Positions 7,537 to 17,599 of a DNA stretch of 32,073 bases are shown in pieces. How positions within the stretch are numbered: the first letter of the stretch is position 1; every line of letters starts with the position of its first letter. A program made the translations under genes and the position numbers. The DNA comes from Oceanospirillaceae bacterium (GTDB lineage: Bacteria; Pseudomonadota; Gammaproteobacteria; Pseudomonadales; Balneatricaceae): NCBI GenBank assembly GCA_013215375.1, contig JABSRB010000054.1, positions 1 through 32,073 of the forward strand, in the 5' to 3' direction. The notes beneath the pieces are model-generated. The model searched no databases, was not told the origin of the DNA, and saw nothing but the letters and a program-made list of their open reading frames with translations.

Positions 7537-10293
7537 ATGCCCGAAATTATAGTGGACGGCAAAAGTTATCAGGTAGCAGCCGGTGGCAATTTGCTACAGG
7601 CCTGCCAGAGCTTAAAACTTGAGCTGCCATATTTTTGCTGGCATCCGGCGTTAAACTCGGTCGGATCTTGTCGCCAGTGTGCGGTGTTGATCTATCAGAG
7701 CGAAGAAGATACCCGCGGACGTATTAGCATGGCCTGCATGACGGCGGTTGCTGATGGTCAAAGGCTCTCCATTAAAGCGGATAAAGTAGCCAAGTTTCGC
7801 GAGTTGTGCATAGAGGCGACCATGACTGGCCACCCCCACGACTGTCCGGTATGTGAGGAAGCCGGCGAGTGTCATCTACAAGATATGACTTTGCTCAGCG
7901 GTCATATTAACAGACGTTTTGAAGGCCCCAAAAGAACCCATAACAATCAATATCTAGGCCCATTTATTAACCATGAAATGAACCGCTGTATCGCCTGTTA
8001 TCGCTGCGTCCGATTCTATAGAGACTACAGTGGCGGTACCGATCTGAATGTCTTTGCCAGTCGTAATAATGTCTTTTTTGGTCGCGCTGAGGCAGGTGTG
8101 TTGGAAAGTGAATTTAGCGGTAATTTGGTTGAAGTGTGCCCTACTGGCGTCTTTACTGATAAGACCTATAGCCAGCATTATAGCCGTAAGTGGGATCTGC
8201 AATCAGCACCGGCAATTTGTATACACTGCAGTGTTGGTTGCAATATTTATCCCGCTGAGCGCAACGGTATATTAAGAAGAATAAGCAATAGATTTCACTC
8301 GCAACTCAATGGCCATTTTCTTTGTGACAGGGGGCGTTTTGGTTATGAGTTTGTCAATCATGCCAAGCGCAACGAACAAGTATGGCAACGCAACCAACAG
8401 TCTAAATGTACCGATCAGCTTGATACACAGCAGGCATTCAATCGCTTAACTGAATTGTTGGCAACCACCGATCAAGATGAATTAGTGGCCATTGGATCCT
8501 CAAGAACGTCACTGGAAAATAACTTTAGTCTGCAGTGTCTGGTGGGTAAGGAGAACTTTTATTCTGACATGAAATCTGTAGTACAAATACAAGTTAATCA
8601 GCTACTAGCGCATTACCGTCAGGTTCAGCAAAGCTCTGATCTGCAGTCACTAGAGCAATCAGACTGCCTATTACTGATTGGCGAAGACGTGACTCAGACG
8701 GCTCCAAGAGTAGCACTCGCAGTGCGGCAGATGTCTAGGAATGCAGGTATTGAAAAAGCAGCCGCACTGGGAATCCCCTACTGGAGTGATGCGGAAGTAA
8801 AAAATATCAGCCAGGATCTCAAATCTCCCCTGCATATTATCAGCCATTGCCACACCAAACTGGACGATATCGCCACGAGCATCGACACTCGTCATCCCGA
8901 TGTGCAATTACTGTTGATCGAGAAAATTAGCCACTATTTGATCGTGGATGCAAATATTAGCACTCAAATCGATCCAGATAATGAATTAGATCAAACAGCT
9001 TTGGCTATCAGTATAGACCTGCGCAATGCACAGCACCCTTTTATACTCACTGGGATTCACTTAGGACAAAATTCAGCGATTTTTACCGCCACTTTACTGC
9101 TGTCTGCCATACTTTATCAGCTCAATCCAGCGGCGGGGTTTATCTGTACCTTGCCTCAAGCAAACAGTTTAGGGCTGTCACTGCTCAATGATGGAGACTG
9201 TGATTTAGACGCGGCACTGCAGCGTCTAACTGAACATAAAACTAAAACGTTAATCATCTTAGAAACCGATTTATACCGTTATTATAGCGTCGAAAAATTG
9301 CAATATCTGTTTGATAATGTTGAGAATATCATAGTTTTAGATCATCTATTGACGGCCACTGCTGAGCAGGCAGATCTGTTATTACCAACCTGCAGCTTTG
9401 CAGAGTCTCATGGCAGCTGGGTTAATTATGAAGGCCGCTTACAAGGGGGGATAAAATGTTTCGCCGCTAGCAAACAGCGTCGACCCGCCTACCAATGGTT
9501 GACCAATGATACTGATTTTCAGAGCATAATCAAAGATTTATCGGGGCTGTCAGATTGTCTGAAAACACTGGGGTCGCTGTATCCTAAGCAGTCAGGCGGA
9601 TTCAACAATGCCCGAAAATCGGTACGTGAGTCAGGGCGAACAGCTCTTTCATCTTATATAGATATCAAAGAGATACCACCAGATAATGATTTTGATTCTA
9701 ACTATCAGCACTCCAGTGAAGGCATCGCCAGTCATATAGACAAAAACCAATCACCTGCCTATATATGGTCACCAAACTGGAACTCAAACGAGGCTGTCAG
9801 TCATTTTCAACAAACAGATAATGGGGCTATCCGAGGTGCGCCACAAGGCATATTACTGTTTGATAAAACCGCCAACGACACTGTATTCAGAGTGAAAAAT
9901 GCCACTGGCGAAGCGCCATTAGCTAAGCCGCCCAACGTGGACAAGCTATTCAAAGTATTGCCTTTTCATCATATCTTTAACGACGAGGAGCTGAGCAGTT
10001 ATGTGGCCACTGTTCAGCAACTACAACCTAAAGCTTGTCTTAAACTCAATTCGCAACAGGCACAGAGCTTGGGTTTTACCGCTGGCGAACAGCTCCACTA
10101 CTGCTTTGTGCCTGCCATCATATCTAACCACGACCGTTTTAAATCAAAAGAAACTCAATCACTACCCTTACAGATAGATGACGGCATTGCCACGGGAGTG
10201 ATCTTATTGCCGGCGAACATCATTCAACAGCAGGGAGCAAGTTTCGATAATTGGTTATTGCTGACTCGTACCTCCACGAGGGGCGAATCATGA
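7537..10293 (+). CDS. nuoG: NADH-quinone oxidoreductase subunit G
   Basis: This 918-residue iron-sulphur subunit has an N-terminal 2Fe-2S ferredoxin domain (Cys34, 45, 48, 67), a His99-x3-Cys103-x2-Cys106-x5-Cys112 4Fe-4S site, a second 4Fe-4S site (Cys151, 154, 157, 201) and a third set, Cys228, 231, 235 and 263, matching the extra N7 cluster known in E. coli and Thermus. The rest is a molybdopterin-oxidoreductase-like fold that has lost catalysis in this family. ATG 7537 was chosen because GGAGAG lies just upstream. A TTG nine codons earlier keeps the frame open but lacks a ribosome-binding site. The C-terminal third is poorly conserved, as is normal. The stop overlaps the nuoH start (ATGA). 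Confidence 0.95.
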   Translation: MPEIIVDGKSYQVAAGGNLLQACQSLKLELPYFCWHPALNSVGSCRQCAVLIYQSEEDTRGRISMACMTAVADGQRLSIKADKVAKFRELCIEATMTGHPHDCPVCEEAGECHLQDMTLLSGHINRRFEGPKRTHNNQYLGPFINHEMNRCIACYRCVRFYRDYSGGTDLNVFASRNNVFFGRAEAGVLESEFSGNLVEVCPTGVFTDKTYSQHYSRKWDLQSAPAICIHCSVGCNIYPAERNGILRRISNRFHSQLNGHFLCDRGRFGYEFVNHAKRNEQVWQRNQQSKCTDQLDTQQAFNRLTELLATTDQDELVAIGSSRTSLENNFSLQCLVGKENFYSDMKSVVQIQVNQLLAHYRQVQQSSDLQSLEQSDCLLLIGEDVTQTAPRVALAVRQMSRNAGIEKAAALGIPYWSDAEVKNISQDLKSPLHIISHCHTKLDDIATSIDTRHPDVQLLLIEKISHYLIVDANISTQIDPDNELDQTALAISIDLRNAQHPFILTGIHLGQNSAIFTATLLLSAILYQLNPAAGFICTLPQANSLGLSLLNDGDCDLDAALQRLTEHKTKTLIILETDLYRYYSVEKLQYLFDNVENIIVLDHLLTATAEQADLLLPTCSFAESHGSWVNYEGRLQGGIKCFAASKQRRPAYQWLTNDTDFQSIIKDLSGLSDCLKTLGSLYPKQSGGFNNARKSVRESGRTALSSYIDIKEIPPDNDFDSNYQHSSEGIASHIDKNQSPAYIWSPNWNSNEAVSHFQQTDNGAIRGAPQGILLFDKTANDTVFRVKNATGEAPLAKPPNVDKLFKVLPFHHIFNDEELSSYVATVQQLQPKACLKLNSQQAQSLGFTAGEQLHYCFVPAIISNHDRFKSKETQSLPLQIDDGIATGVILLPANIIQQQGASFDNWLLLTRTSTRGES

Positions 10294-11231
10294 GTGATAT
10301 TCTGACGCCTCTAATAATTTTAGTAGTACTACTGCTCAGCGCCGCCCTATTGACCTGGGTTGAGCGACGTGTGCTGGGGTTATGGCAAGATAGGTACGGG
10401 CCAAATAGAGTCGGACCCTTTGGTCTGCTGCAAGTGGTCGCCGATATGATTAAGCTGTTCACTAAAGAAGATTGGATTCCGCCCTTTGCCGATAAAGTAA
10501 TTTTTGTCATAGCCCCGATGATCGTCATGACCATGATGTTGCTGGGGTTTGCGATTATCCCCTTTTCTTCCGAGCTGCAAATTGTTGATTTTGATCATGG
10601 TTTACTGTTTTTTTTGGCGATCAGTTCGCTGTCGGTGTACAGCGTGATGTTGGCGGGATTTTCATCCAATAGCAAATACGCGTTATTCGGGGCACTTCGG
10701 GCCACGGCGCAAATGATCAGCTACGAAGTCTTTATGGGGCTGTCGTTGATGGGTGTGGTAATACTGTCCAACAGTTTCAGCTTGCGCGATATTGTTGAAG
10801 CCCAAACTGAGCAGTGGTTTTTTATTCCACAATTCTTAGCTTTGCTGGTATTTATGATTGCCGGAATCGCCGAGAGCCATCGCGCTCCGTTTGATCTGCC
10901 AGAGGCGGAGCACGAGATTGTAGCAGGGTTCCACACTGAGTATTCGAGCATGAAATTTGGTATGTTTTTCATCGGTGAATATCTTGGTGTGATACTGATT
11001 TCAATGATGATAGTGACGCTGTTTTTTGGCGGATGGCATGGCCCTTGGCTACCGCCACTGCTGTGGTTCTTATTAAAAACGGCGCTGTTTGTGCTGTTTT
11101 TTATATTGTTGCGCGCCGCCACTCCCAGGCCTAGATATGACCAACTGATGAGCTTTGGCTGGAAGTATATGCTGCCCTTGTCACTGATAAATTTAATGAT
11201 AACCGCCGCCTTAACACTGTGGAATCAATAA
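10290..11231 (+). CDS. nuoH: NADH-quinone oxidoreductase subunit H
   Basis: This 313-residue membrane subunit joins the peripheral and membrane arms and forms much of the quinone tunnel. It has about eight hydrophobic segments. Signature blocks are WVERRVLGLWQDRYGPNRVG (residues 23-42), DMIKLFTKEDW (52-62) and the acidic cytoplasmic loop AESHRAPFDLPEAEHEIVAG (194-213). ATG 10290 forms an ATGA overlap with the nuoG stop and is preceded by GAGGGGCG. The longer frame starting at a TTG upstream would overlap nuoG by 43 bp and is less likely. Confidence 0.96.
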   Translation: MSDILTPLIILVVLLLSAALLTWVERRVLGLWQDRYGPNRVGPFGLLQVVADMIKLFTKEDWIPPFADKVIFVIAPMIVMTMMLLGFAIIPFSSELQIVDFDHGLLFFLAISSLSVYSVMLAGFSSNSKYALFGALRATAQMISYEVFMGLSLMGVVILSNSFSLRDIVEAQTEQWFFIPQFLALLVFMIAGIAESHRAPFDLPEAEHEIVAGFHTEYSSMKFGMFFIGEYLGVILISMMIVTLFFGGWHGPWLPPLLWFLLKTALFVLFFILLRAATPRPRYDQLMSFGWKYMLPLSLINLMITAALTLWNQ

Positions 11232-11296
11232 CAGCAACTTTTTAGATTAGCGCAAGCAGTGGCAGTGGCTAAGATCAATAAAATGGAGCTAAGTCT

Positions 11297-11812
11297 ATGA
11301 AAAGCCAGCTAGAAACTTTAGCAAAAGTCTTAAAACACAGTTTTAGTCCAGCAGATACCGTGCAGTACCCTGAACAGCAACCTTACTTATCACCGCGGTA
11401 TCGAGGTCGCATTGTGTTAACCAGAGACCCAGATGGCGAAGAGCGCTGTGTCGCCTGTAATTTGTGTGCCACAGTGTGCCCAGTAGACTGCATTGCGCTG
11501 CAGAAAACTGAATTAGCGGATGGTCGCTGGGTAGCTGAAACTTTTGACATCAATTTTGCCCGCTGCATTATGTGTGGATTTTGCGAGGAGGCCTGCCCCA
11601 CCCACGCCATTCAGCTCACCCCTGATTTTGAAATGGCAGAGTATGATCGGCAAAACCTGTTGTATCGCAAAGAACATCTGTTGATCTCGGGCACGGGTAA
11701 ATATCACGATTATAATTTTTATCAGATTAGTGGTAAAGCTATTGCAGGCAAGGGAAAAGGCGAGGCACAGCGAGAATTAGCACCGGTCGACATCAAGAGT
11801 TTACTGCCATGA
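11297..11812 (+). CDS. nuoI: NADH-quinone oxidoreductase subunit I (two 4Fe-4S)
   Basis: This 171-residue ferredoxin-like subunit carries clusters N6a and N6b. Two complete 4Fe-4S motifs are visible: Cys51-x2-Cys54-x2-Cys57-x3-Cys61-Pro ([12 protein letters not shown]) and Cys90-x2-Cys93-x2-Cys96-x3-Cys100-Pro ([12 protein letters not shown]). It passes electrons from NuoG to N2 in NuoB. GGAG lies 8 nt before ATG 11297. The stop overlaps nuoJ by 4 nt. Confidence 0.97.
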   Translation: MKSQLETLAKVLKHSFSPADTVQYPEQQPYLSPRYRGRIVLTRDPDGEERCVACNLCATVCPVDCIALQKTELADGRWVAETFDINFARCIMCGFCEEACPTHAIQLTPDFEMAEYDRQNLLYRKEHLLISGTGKYHDYNFYQISGKAIAGKGKGEAQRELAPVDIKSLLP

Positions 11813-12324
11813 CCTCCATGCTTTTTTATCTGGCCGCTGGCGTAGCCATTATAGCAGCGCTATTAACCGTGACCCGCCACAATGCGGTACATGCGCTACT
11901 CTATTTAGTCATTACCATGCTGGCTATTTCGCTGATATTCTTTTTGTTTGGTGCGCCTTTCGCCGCAGCCTTGCAAATTATTATTTATGCCGGCGCGATC
12001 ATGGTGTTATTTGTGTTTGTCACTATGATGCTGCATCAGGGGGAGTTAAGCGTTAAACAAGAATCTCAGCTGTATCGTCCCGCGCAATCTTTAGGCGCCA
12101 TATTACTCAGTACTATCTTGTTATTCGAGGTTATCTATCTACTCAGTCCGCAGGCAGCAGTCATTATTACCCCCGATACCAGAGTAGTGATTGGCGCTAA
12201 AGAAATAGGTCTTAAGCTATATACCTCATATTTATTATTAGTGGAAATAGCCGCGCTTTTATTGCTTACCGCTCTTATTGGCGCATTTCACTTAGGTAGA
12301 CGGCATCAGGAGAATTCAAAATGA
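11809..12324 (+). CDS. nuoJ: NADH-quinone oxidoreductase subunit J
   Basis: This 171-residue membrane subunit (ND6 family) has five hydrophobic segments. The family block [23 protein letters not shown] near residues 53-75 contains the pi-bulge helix that rearranges during coupling. Conserved [14 protein letters not shown] precedes it. It overlaps nuoI and nuoK by 4 nt each (ATGA joints), implying coupled translation. The family match is clear despite low overall sequence complexity. Confidence 0.95.
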   Translation: MTSMLFYLAAGVAIIAALLTVTRHNAVHALLYLVITMLAISLIFFLFGAPFAAALQIIIYAGAIMVLFVFVTMMLHQGELSVKQESQLYRPAQSLGAILLSTILLFEVIYLLSPQAAVIITPDTRVVIGAKEIGLKLYTSYLLLVEIAALLLLTALIGAFHLGRRHQENSK

Positions 12325-12623
12325 TCAGTGCCGAACAGTTGCTGTTTTTTAGTCTGACACTGTTTGTAATAGGTGTGTTTGGCTTACTAGTGCGACGTAA
12401 CTTACTGTTTATGTTGATCTCAATTGAAATAATGCTAAATGCAGTCGCTGTGTTATTTGTGGCAGCAGGTAGTTATCACCACAACAGTGATGGGCAGATA
12501 ATGTATCTGTTGATTTTAACCTTGGCCGCCTCTGAAGTTGCAGTCGGTTTGGGATTAGTCATTCAGATGTATCGGCGCACATTATCTTTGGATGTCGATC
12601 AACTGTCGAAGATGCATGAATAA
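12321..12623 (+). CDS. nuoK: NADH-quinone oxidoreductase subunit K
   Basis: This 100-residue membrane subunit (ND4L family) has three transmembrane helices. The two buried glutamates essential for proton pumping in E. coli, Glu36 and Glu72, fall at exactly the same positions here (LISIEIMLNAV and LAASEVAVGLG). Start overlaps nuoJ by 4 nt. A 62-bp gap follows before nuoL with only a short GATGG/CCATC stem. Confidence 0.96.
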   Translation: MISAEQLLFFSLTLFVIGVFGLLVRRNLLFMLISIEIMLNAVAVLFVAAGSYHHNSDGQIMYLLILTLAASEVAVGLGLVIQMYRRTLSLDVDQLSKMHE

Positions 12624-12685
12624 TTAAAGCCAAGCCCTGCAACTGAGGGGCCTGATGGTGCCATCCAAGAACAAGGGAGAGTTCT

Positions 12686-14563
12686 ATGCAAGATCAATAC
12701 ATGGAGAATTTACTGTTAACGGTTGTCTTATTGCCGCTATTCAGTGCATTAGTGTTGATCTTTGCCGCACTGTTCTCAGTTAGGCTGACCAAGCAAATGG
12801 TTGCCATGTTAGGGGTTGGCTCTATCGCCGTCGCTGCCTGCTGTGTGTTTCTGATAAAACTACATTTTTCCACAGTTGCTGGCGCCAGTTTCAGTCATAG
12901 CTATGCCAATTGGATTGAAGTTGGAGACTTCAAAGTGGCGTTTGGCCTGTATTTAGATGCTCTATCGCTGGTTATGATCTCCATTATCACTGGTGTCGGT
13001 CTGTTGATACATTTATATTCCGTGGGTTTTATGCAGAAAGAGCCGGATTTTCAACGCTTTTTTATCTATCTGAATCTGTTTATTAGCGCCATGTTAGTGC
13101 TAGTGCTGGCCGATAATTTATTAATGCTGTTTCTCGGCTGGGAAGGCGTAGGGCTTTGCAGCTATTTATTAATAGGCTTTTGGCACCAAAAAACAGTCAA
13201 CAATTTAGCAGCCAACAAAGCATTTATCATGACTCGCATCGGTGATACAGGCATGGCGATTGGCTTGTTGTTGATGTTTGTATTACTCGGCAGTTTGGAT
13301 ATTCAACAAGTCCAACTAAAGGCGAGCGAATTATGGCCACTGGCCACTGAATCAGGAATGTCATTAGACCTAGTAACGATTTGTTGCCTGTTACTGTTAG
13401 CCGGCGCTGTCGGAAAATCAGGGCAGCTGCCTTTGCATTCTTGGCTACCTGATGCAATGGCGGGCCCAACTCCAGTCAGCGCACTGATTCACGCCGCCAC
13501 GATGGTAACAGCGGGTGTCTATTTAATTGCCCGCTTTCACCCACTATTTAATTTATCACCGTTAGCGATGACATTGGTGGCAGTGATTGGTGCTATTACT
13601 TTATTGATAGCCGCTACATCTGCGCTAATGCAAAACGACATTAAACGTATTTTGGCCTATTCTACCATCAGCCAGATTGGCTACATGTTTTTGGCACTCG
13701 GGGCCGGCGCTTATTCGGCTGCAGTGTTTCACTTAATGACTCACGCGTTTTTTAAGGCGCTGTTGTTTTTAGCAGCAGGCGCACTCATTTACAGCATGCA
13801 GCATCAACACAATATATTTCGCATGGGCGGACTGGCTAAAAAACTACCGTTTATTTGTGGCTGTTTTCTGTCAGGTTGCGCTGCATTGGCAGCACTGCCG
13901 TTAATGTCGGGCTTTTTCAGCAAGGAATTGATCTTAGAGAAGCTACTGGAACAGCAAATGTATGTTTTCTGGGCCGTGGCTATTCTCGGTGCATTTATCA
14001 CCGCTCTATACAGTTTTAAGTTGTTTTTTGTGGTTTTTCTGGGCCCAGTGCAACAGCAACCCGATAGTAAGCTTAGTAGCAGTATGTTAATTCCACTGGG
14101 GGTGTTGTTATTGTTAAGTATTTTTGGCGGAATTCAGCCACAGTCGTTGATAGATATATTTGCTAGCCAGCATTTACTTGAAACAGGGAGTATTGAAACC
14201 ATAGAAATAATGATGTTGTTTGCTATAGCAGTTCCCATTATCGGTGTGATCACTAGCTGGATTCTGTTTAAAAAACAGATATTTGGCAGCGCTATTAACT
14301 CTGCTAAGTTGAGGCAGCTGCACCAATTTTTATACACTGGCTGGCAAGTCGATTGGCTCTATAACAAACTCTTTACACAGCCATTTATTAAAATAGCGCG
14401 CAGTAATCAAGAAGATTTTATCGATAAATTTTATCTGGCATTAATGAGACTAAGCCGAGCATGTCACGGTTTAGTTAATCTGCTGCAAAATGGTCAGCTC
14501 AGGTGGTATAGCGCCTCGTTGGTGTTAGCTATGCTACTGGCTTTTTCGCTGATAAATTTTTGA
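12686..14563 (+). CDS. nuoL: NADH-quinone oxidoreductase subunit L (antiporter-like)
   Basis: This 625-residue subunit is the distal antiporter-like proton channel, related to Mrp antiporter subunits. The channel glutamate of helix 5 is Glu153 (LFLGWEGVGLCSYLLIGFW), and the helix 7 region GAVGKSGQLPLHSWLPDAMAGPTPVSALIHAATMV carries the conserved lysine. Broken-helix blocks and a long C-terminal helix with charged residues around 550-590 are as expected. ATG 12686 has AGGGAGAG upstream. Length is close to E. coli NuoL (613). Confidence 0.97.
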   Translation: MQDQYMENLLLTVVLLPLFSALVLIFAALFSVRLTKQMVAMLGVGSIAVAACCVFLIKLHFSTVAGASFSHSYANWIEVGDFKVAFGLYLDALSLVMISIITGVGLLIHLYSVGFMQKEPDFQRFFIYLNLFISAMLVLVLADNLLMLFLGWEGVGLCSYLLIGFWHQKTVNNLAANKAFIMTRIGDTGMAIGLLLMFVLLGSLDIQQVQLKASELWPLATESGMSLDLVTICCLLLLAGAVGKSGQLPLHSWLPDAMAGPTPVSALIHAATMVTAGVYLIARFHPLFNLSPLAMTLVAVIGAITLLIAATSALMQNDIKRILAYSTISQIGYMFLALGAGAYSAAVFHLMTHAFFKALLFLAAGALIYSMQHQHNIFRMGGLAKKLPFICGCFLSGCAALAALPLMSGFFSKELILEKLLEQQMYVFWAVAILGAFITALYSFKLFFVVFLGPVQQQPDSKLSSSMLIPLGVLLLLSIFGGIQPQSLIDIFASQHLLETGSIETIEIMMLFAIAVPIIGVITSWILFKKQIFGSAINSAKLRQLHQFLYTGWQVDWLYNKLFTQPFIKIARSNQEDFIDKFYLALMRLSRACHGLVNLLQNGQLRWYSASLVLAMLLAFSLINF

Positions 14564-14623
14564 GGAAGCATCATTTAAGACCTAATAAACACTCTATCAT
14601 CGCGCAATACAAGGATTGAAATA

Positions 14624-16084
14624 ATGTTAATGGAGTTAATTGCAATTTTATTAATCGGTGCCCTGCTCGCCTCGATCAGCGAATTAATAGCACCAGCTCT
14701 TGCAAAATGGGTGGCTTTGTTGAGCTTGTTGGTAACGTTAGTGCCGCTGTACAGCATTGTAGTGCTTGCCAGTAACATTGAACAGGGCGGCTGGATCGTT
14801 GATGAGAGCACACTGTGGATTAGCCGCTTTAATATTTCGCTGCATTTGGCGTTAGATGGGCTCAGCCTACTGTTAGTATTACTGACCATTTTTATGGGGC
14901 TCATCGCAGTGCTGTCTGCCTGGAGAGAAATAACCTATAGATGCGGATTTTTTTATTTTAATCTGCTCTGTTCCCTGGCGGGAGTGATTGGTGTTTTTTG
15001 TGCTTTAGATTTATTTTTGTTCTTTGTTTTTTGGGAGGTAATGCTGGTACCTATGTACCTGATGATTGCCATCTGGGGTTATGATAACCGTCGTTATGCG
15101 GCAATTAAATTTTTCCTCTTCACTCAGGCCGGCGGCCTGATTATGTTACTCAGTATTTGTGCTTTAGTGTTGCTGCACTACCAAAACAGCGGTCAAATAA
15201 GTTTTGATTACCATGATTTGATGTTACATCAGTTGTCAGAACCCGCTGCATTTTGGGTGATGTTAGGTTTTTTTATCGCCTTTGTTATCAAATTACCTAT
15301 CGTGCCCTTTCACAATTGGTTGCCGGATGCGCACACCCAAGCTCCTACCGCCGTGAGTGTGATCCTAGCCGCTATCTTACTCAAAACCGGAGGTTATGGA
15401 CTGCTGCGTTTTGCATTGCCGATGTTTCCAGCGGCCTCGGCACAAATAGCTCCCTACGTAATGATAATAGCCGCTGTGAGCATTATTTATGGCGCAATTA
15501 TGGCTTTTTCTCAGCAAGATTTAAAACGTCTGGTGGCATACTCCAGCATCTCGCATATGGGTTTTGTGTTGCTCGGCTGCTACGCGCTTACCCCACTGGC
15601 ACAGCAGGGAGCGGTATTGCAGATGTTAGCGCACGGTGTAAGTACCGCGGCACTGTTCGCTTTAGTCGGCGCTATTCAATACCGCTACCACAGCCGAGAT
15701 TTAGCTCAGCTAGGTGGGTTGTGGCAAGTTATTCCAAAATTGAGTGCGATGCTGTTGTTTTTTGTTATTGCCTCACTAGGCATGCCAGGTTTAGGTAACT
15801 TTGTCGCAGAATTTCTAGTGTTAGTCGGCAGTTTCAAGGTCAATCCTGGTGCTACCATCGCAGCGACTATCGGCCTAATCTTGGCGGCTATCTATTCATT
15901 GCGCATAGCACAGCAGAGTCTATTTGGTCCGCTAAAACTTGGCAGTAGCCTAGATCTAGATGGTCGTGAAATATTGATGATGCTAAGTATGGCGCTATTA
16001 TTGATCTGGATGGGGTTGCACCCTCAGCCACTACTCGATTTAGCCCAGCAAAGCGTCAATTTGCTGCCAGCAGGAGCGAAGTAA
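14624..16084 (+). CDS. nuoM: NADH-quinone oxidoreductase subunit M (antiporter-like)
   Basis: This 486-residue second antiporter-like subunit has about 14 hydrophobic segments. The helix 5 glutamate is Glu138 (FVFWEVMLVPMYLMIAIWG), and helix 7 contains KLPIVPFHNWLPDAHTQAP with its conserved lysine. AAGGA lies 8 nt before ATG 14624; an in-frame ATG two codons later is a possible alternative. The stop codon shares its last A with the nuoN ATG (TAATG), giving stop-start coupling. Confidence 0.96.
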   Translation: MLMELIAILLIGALLASISELIAPALAKWVALLSLLVTLVPLYSIVVLASNIEQGGWIVDESTLWISRFNISLHLALDGLSLLLVLLTIFMGLIAVLSAWREITYRCGFFYFNLLCSLAGVIGVFCALDLFLFFVFWEVMLVPMYLMIAIWGYDNRRYAAIKFFLFTQAGGLIMLLSICALVLLHYQNSGQISFDYHDLMLHQLSEPAAFWVMLGFFIAFVIKLPIVPFHNWLPDAHTQAPTAVSVILAAILLKTGGYGLLRFALPMFPAASAQIAPYVMIIAAVSIIYGAIMAFSQQDLKRLVAYSSISHMGFVLLGCYALTPLAQQGAVLQMLAHGVSTAALFALVGAIQYRYHSRDLAQLGGLWQVIPKLSAMLLFFVIASLGMPGLGNFVAEFLVLVGSFKVNPGATIAATIGLILAAIYSLRIAQQSLFGPLKLGSSLDLDGREILMMLSMALLLIWMGLHPQPLLDLAQQSVNLLPAGAK

Positions 16085-17541
16085 TGAATCAGGTCTTCCT
16101 ACCTTGGATCATCATTAGCAGCAGTGCCTTGTTAATAATGTTGTTCACCGCCATCAAACGCGATCATTTGTACACTAGCATGATCAGTTCTACAGCGTTG
16201 CTTGTCGCTTTGATAGCTCAGTTATTACAAGTTAAAACAGCAAGCTATCACAGTGATCTAATCTTTATTGACGCCGCGACAGCGCTACTGTCCGCCTTGC
16301 TTATACTTTTGGCGCTGCTGCTCAGTTTGCTGTTGTATCCCTGGCTGAAAAGTCTTAATGAGCCCAAAGAAGAATATTACATGTTGTTTTTGCTGGCCAC
16401 CCAAGGGGCAATGATAGTGGCCGCCAGTGATCATTTTGCTAGCTTTTTTATGGGGCTAGAGCTGCTTAGTTTGTCGATAGTACCGATGATCGTCTACCAG
16501 GACAAAAATGCTAAGGCTTTAGAAGCGGCCGTAAAGTACTTTGTTTTATCCGCCCTAGCCTCTGCCATTATTTTAATGGGTATTGCGCTGTTGTATTTTT
16601 ATTCCGGCTCCCTGTCGTTCTCTGCTTTACTGCAAGACACTGCTATAACTGAGTTAGCTAGCGCGCAAACATCAAATATTGCCTACCAAGTTGCCATCTT
16701 GATGTTATTGGTTGGCATTGCCTTTAAATTGTCTCTGGTGCCTTGTCACTTGTGGATTGCGGATGTGTTTGAAGGAGCTCCGCTGCCTACCACTGCATTA
16801 CTCGCGACACTCTCTAAAGCCGCTATTTTTGTGTTGTTAATACGGCTTTTTAGCAGTGGTAGCTGGCAACAATATCCGGATTTCATAACAATACTGTCAT
16901 TAATTGCCGGAGCATCTATGTTGCTGGGTAATGTTTTAGCGCTGCTACAGACAAATTTGTTAAGGTTGCTCGCTTATTCATCTATCGCCCATTTCGGTTA
17001 CTTATTGCTGGCTATTTTAGCTATGCACCCAGAACAAGCGTTGGTTTCTACTACGAGTTTAGCGGCTGAAGCGTCGCTGTTTTATCTACTTGGCTACACG
17101 ATGACGTTACTAGGGGTCTTTTTGATTTTGATGCTACTGGCGAGTCAGCAGTCGTCACTGGACTTTACCCTGGAACGGCTCAAAGGCTTATTTTGGATAG
17201 AGCCTAGCGGTGCCATTGTGTTGGGAATTCTGTTTTTATCTTTGGCGGGGATTCCTTTAACCATAGGATTTGTTGGTAAATTCTATTTAACGTTTGCGGC
17301 AGTCAACAGTCAATTGTGGTGGCTACTAGGCACCTTAGTGATCAGTAGTTTGCTAGGGCTTTTTTATTATTTACGGGTGATATTAATGATGGTGGAAAAA
17401 CCTGGGACAGTCGCGCAGAAGTTGATAGTACTGAACCCTAGCAGTGTATTTGTGTTGAGTTTTATGGCTTTAGTGGTGGTTGGTATCGGTGTGTTTCCAG
17501 GTCCATTGGCGGCATTTGTGCAGAGTATTATCGGCTCTTAG
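16084..17541 (+). CDS. nuoN: NADH-quinone oxidoreductase subunit N (antiporter-like)
   Basis: This 485-residue third antiporter-like subunit has about 14 hydrophobic segments. The helix 5 glutamate is Glu126 (FFMGLELLSLSIVPMIVYQ), followed by the conserved lysine region AAVKYFVLSALASAI and the block FKLSLVPCHLWIADVFEGAPL. GGAG lies upstream inside the end of nuoM. It is the last complex I gene; the same-strand nhaD start follows 58 bp later, without a terminator between them. Confidence 0.96.
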   Translation: MNQVFLPWIIISSSALLIMLFTAIKRDHLYTSMISSTALLVALIAQLLQVKTASYHSDLIFIDAATALLSALLILLALLLSLLLYPWLKSLNEPKEEYYMLFLLATQGAMIVAASDHFASFFMGLELLSLSIVPMIVYQDKNAKALEAAVKYFVLSALASAIILMGIALLYFYSGSLSFSALLQDTAITELASAQTSNIAYQVAILMLLVGIAFKLSLVPCHLWIADVFEGAPLPTTALLATLSKAAIFVLLIRLFSSGSWQQYPDFITILSLIAGASMLLGNVLALLQTNLLRLLAYSSIAHFGYLLLAILAMHPEQALVSTTSLAAEASLFYLLGYTMTLLGVFLILMLLASQQSSLDFTLERLKGLFWIEPSGAIVLGILFLSLAGIPLTIGFVGKFYLTFAAVNSQLWWLLGTLVISSLLGLFYYLRVILMMVEKPGTVAQKLIVLNPSSVFVLSFMALVVVGIGVFPGPLAAFVQSIIGS

Positions 17542-17599
17542 TGTTTTAAACCAAGATAGAAAAGTCAAATATACAGCCTTGCGATGAGGAGTCTTGTCT

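Noticed and set aside
10721-11122. 133-codon minus-strand open frame opposite nuoH
   Set aside because: It is fully contained in nuoH on the other strand and shows no family features of its own.
12648-12664. GATGG-TG-CCATC stem between nuoK and nuoL as a terminator
   Set aside because: The stem is only 5 bp with a 2-nt loop and no T-run follows; it is too weak to call and would cut the operon in two.
15253-15798. Long plus-strand open frame of 181 codons inside nuoM
   Set aside because: It lies in another frame of a well-conserved complex I gene, has no ribosome-binding site and no recognisable protein features; it is a by-product of nuoM codon use.
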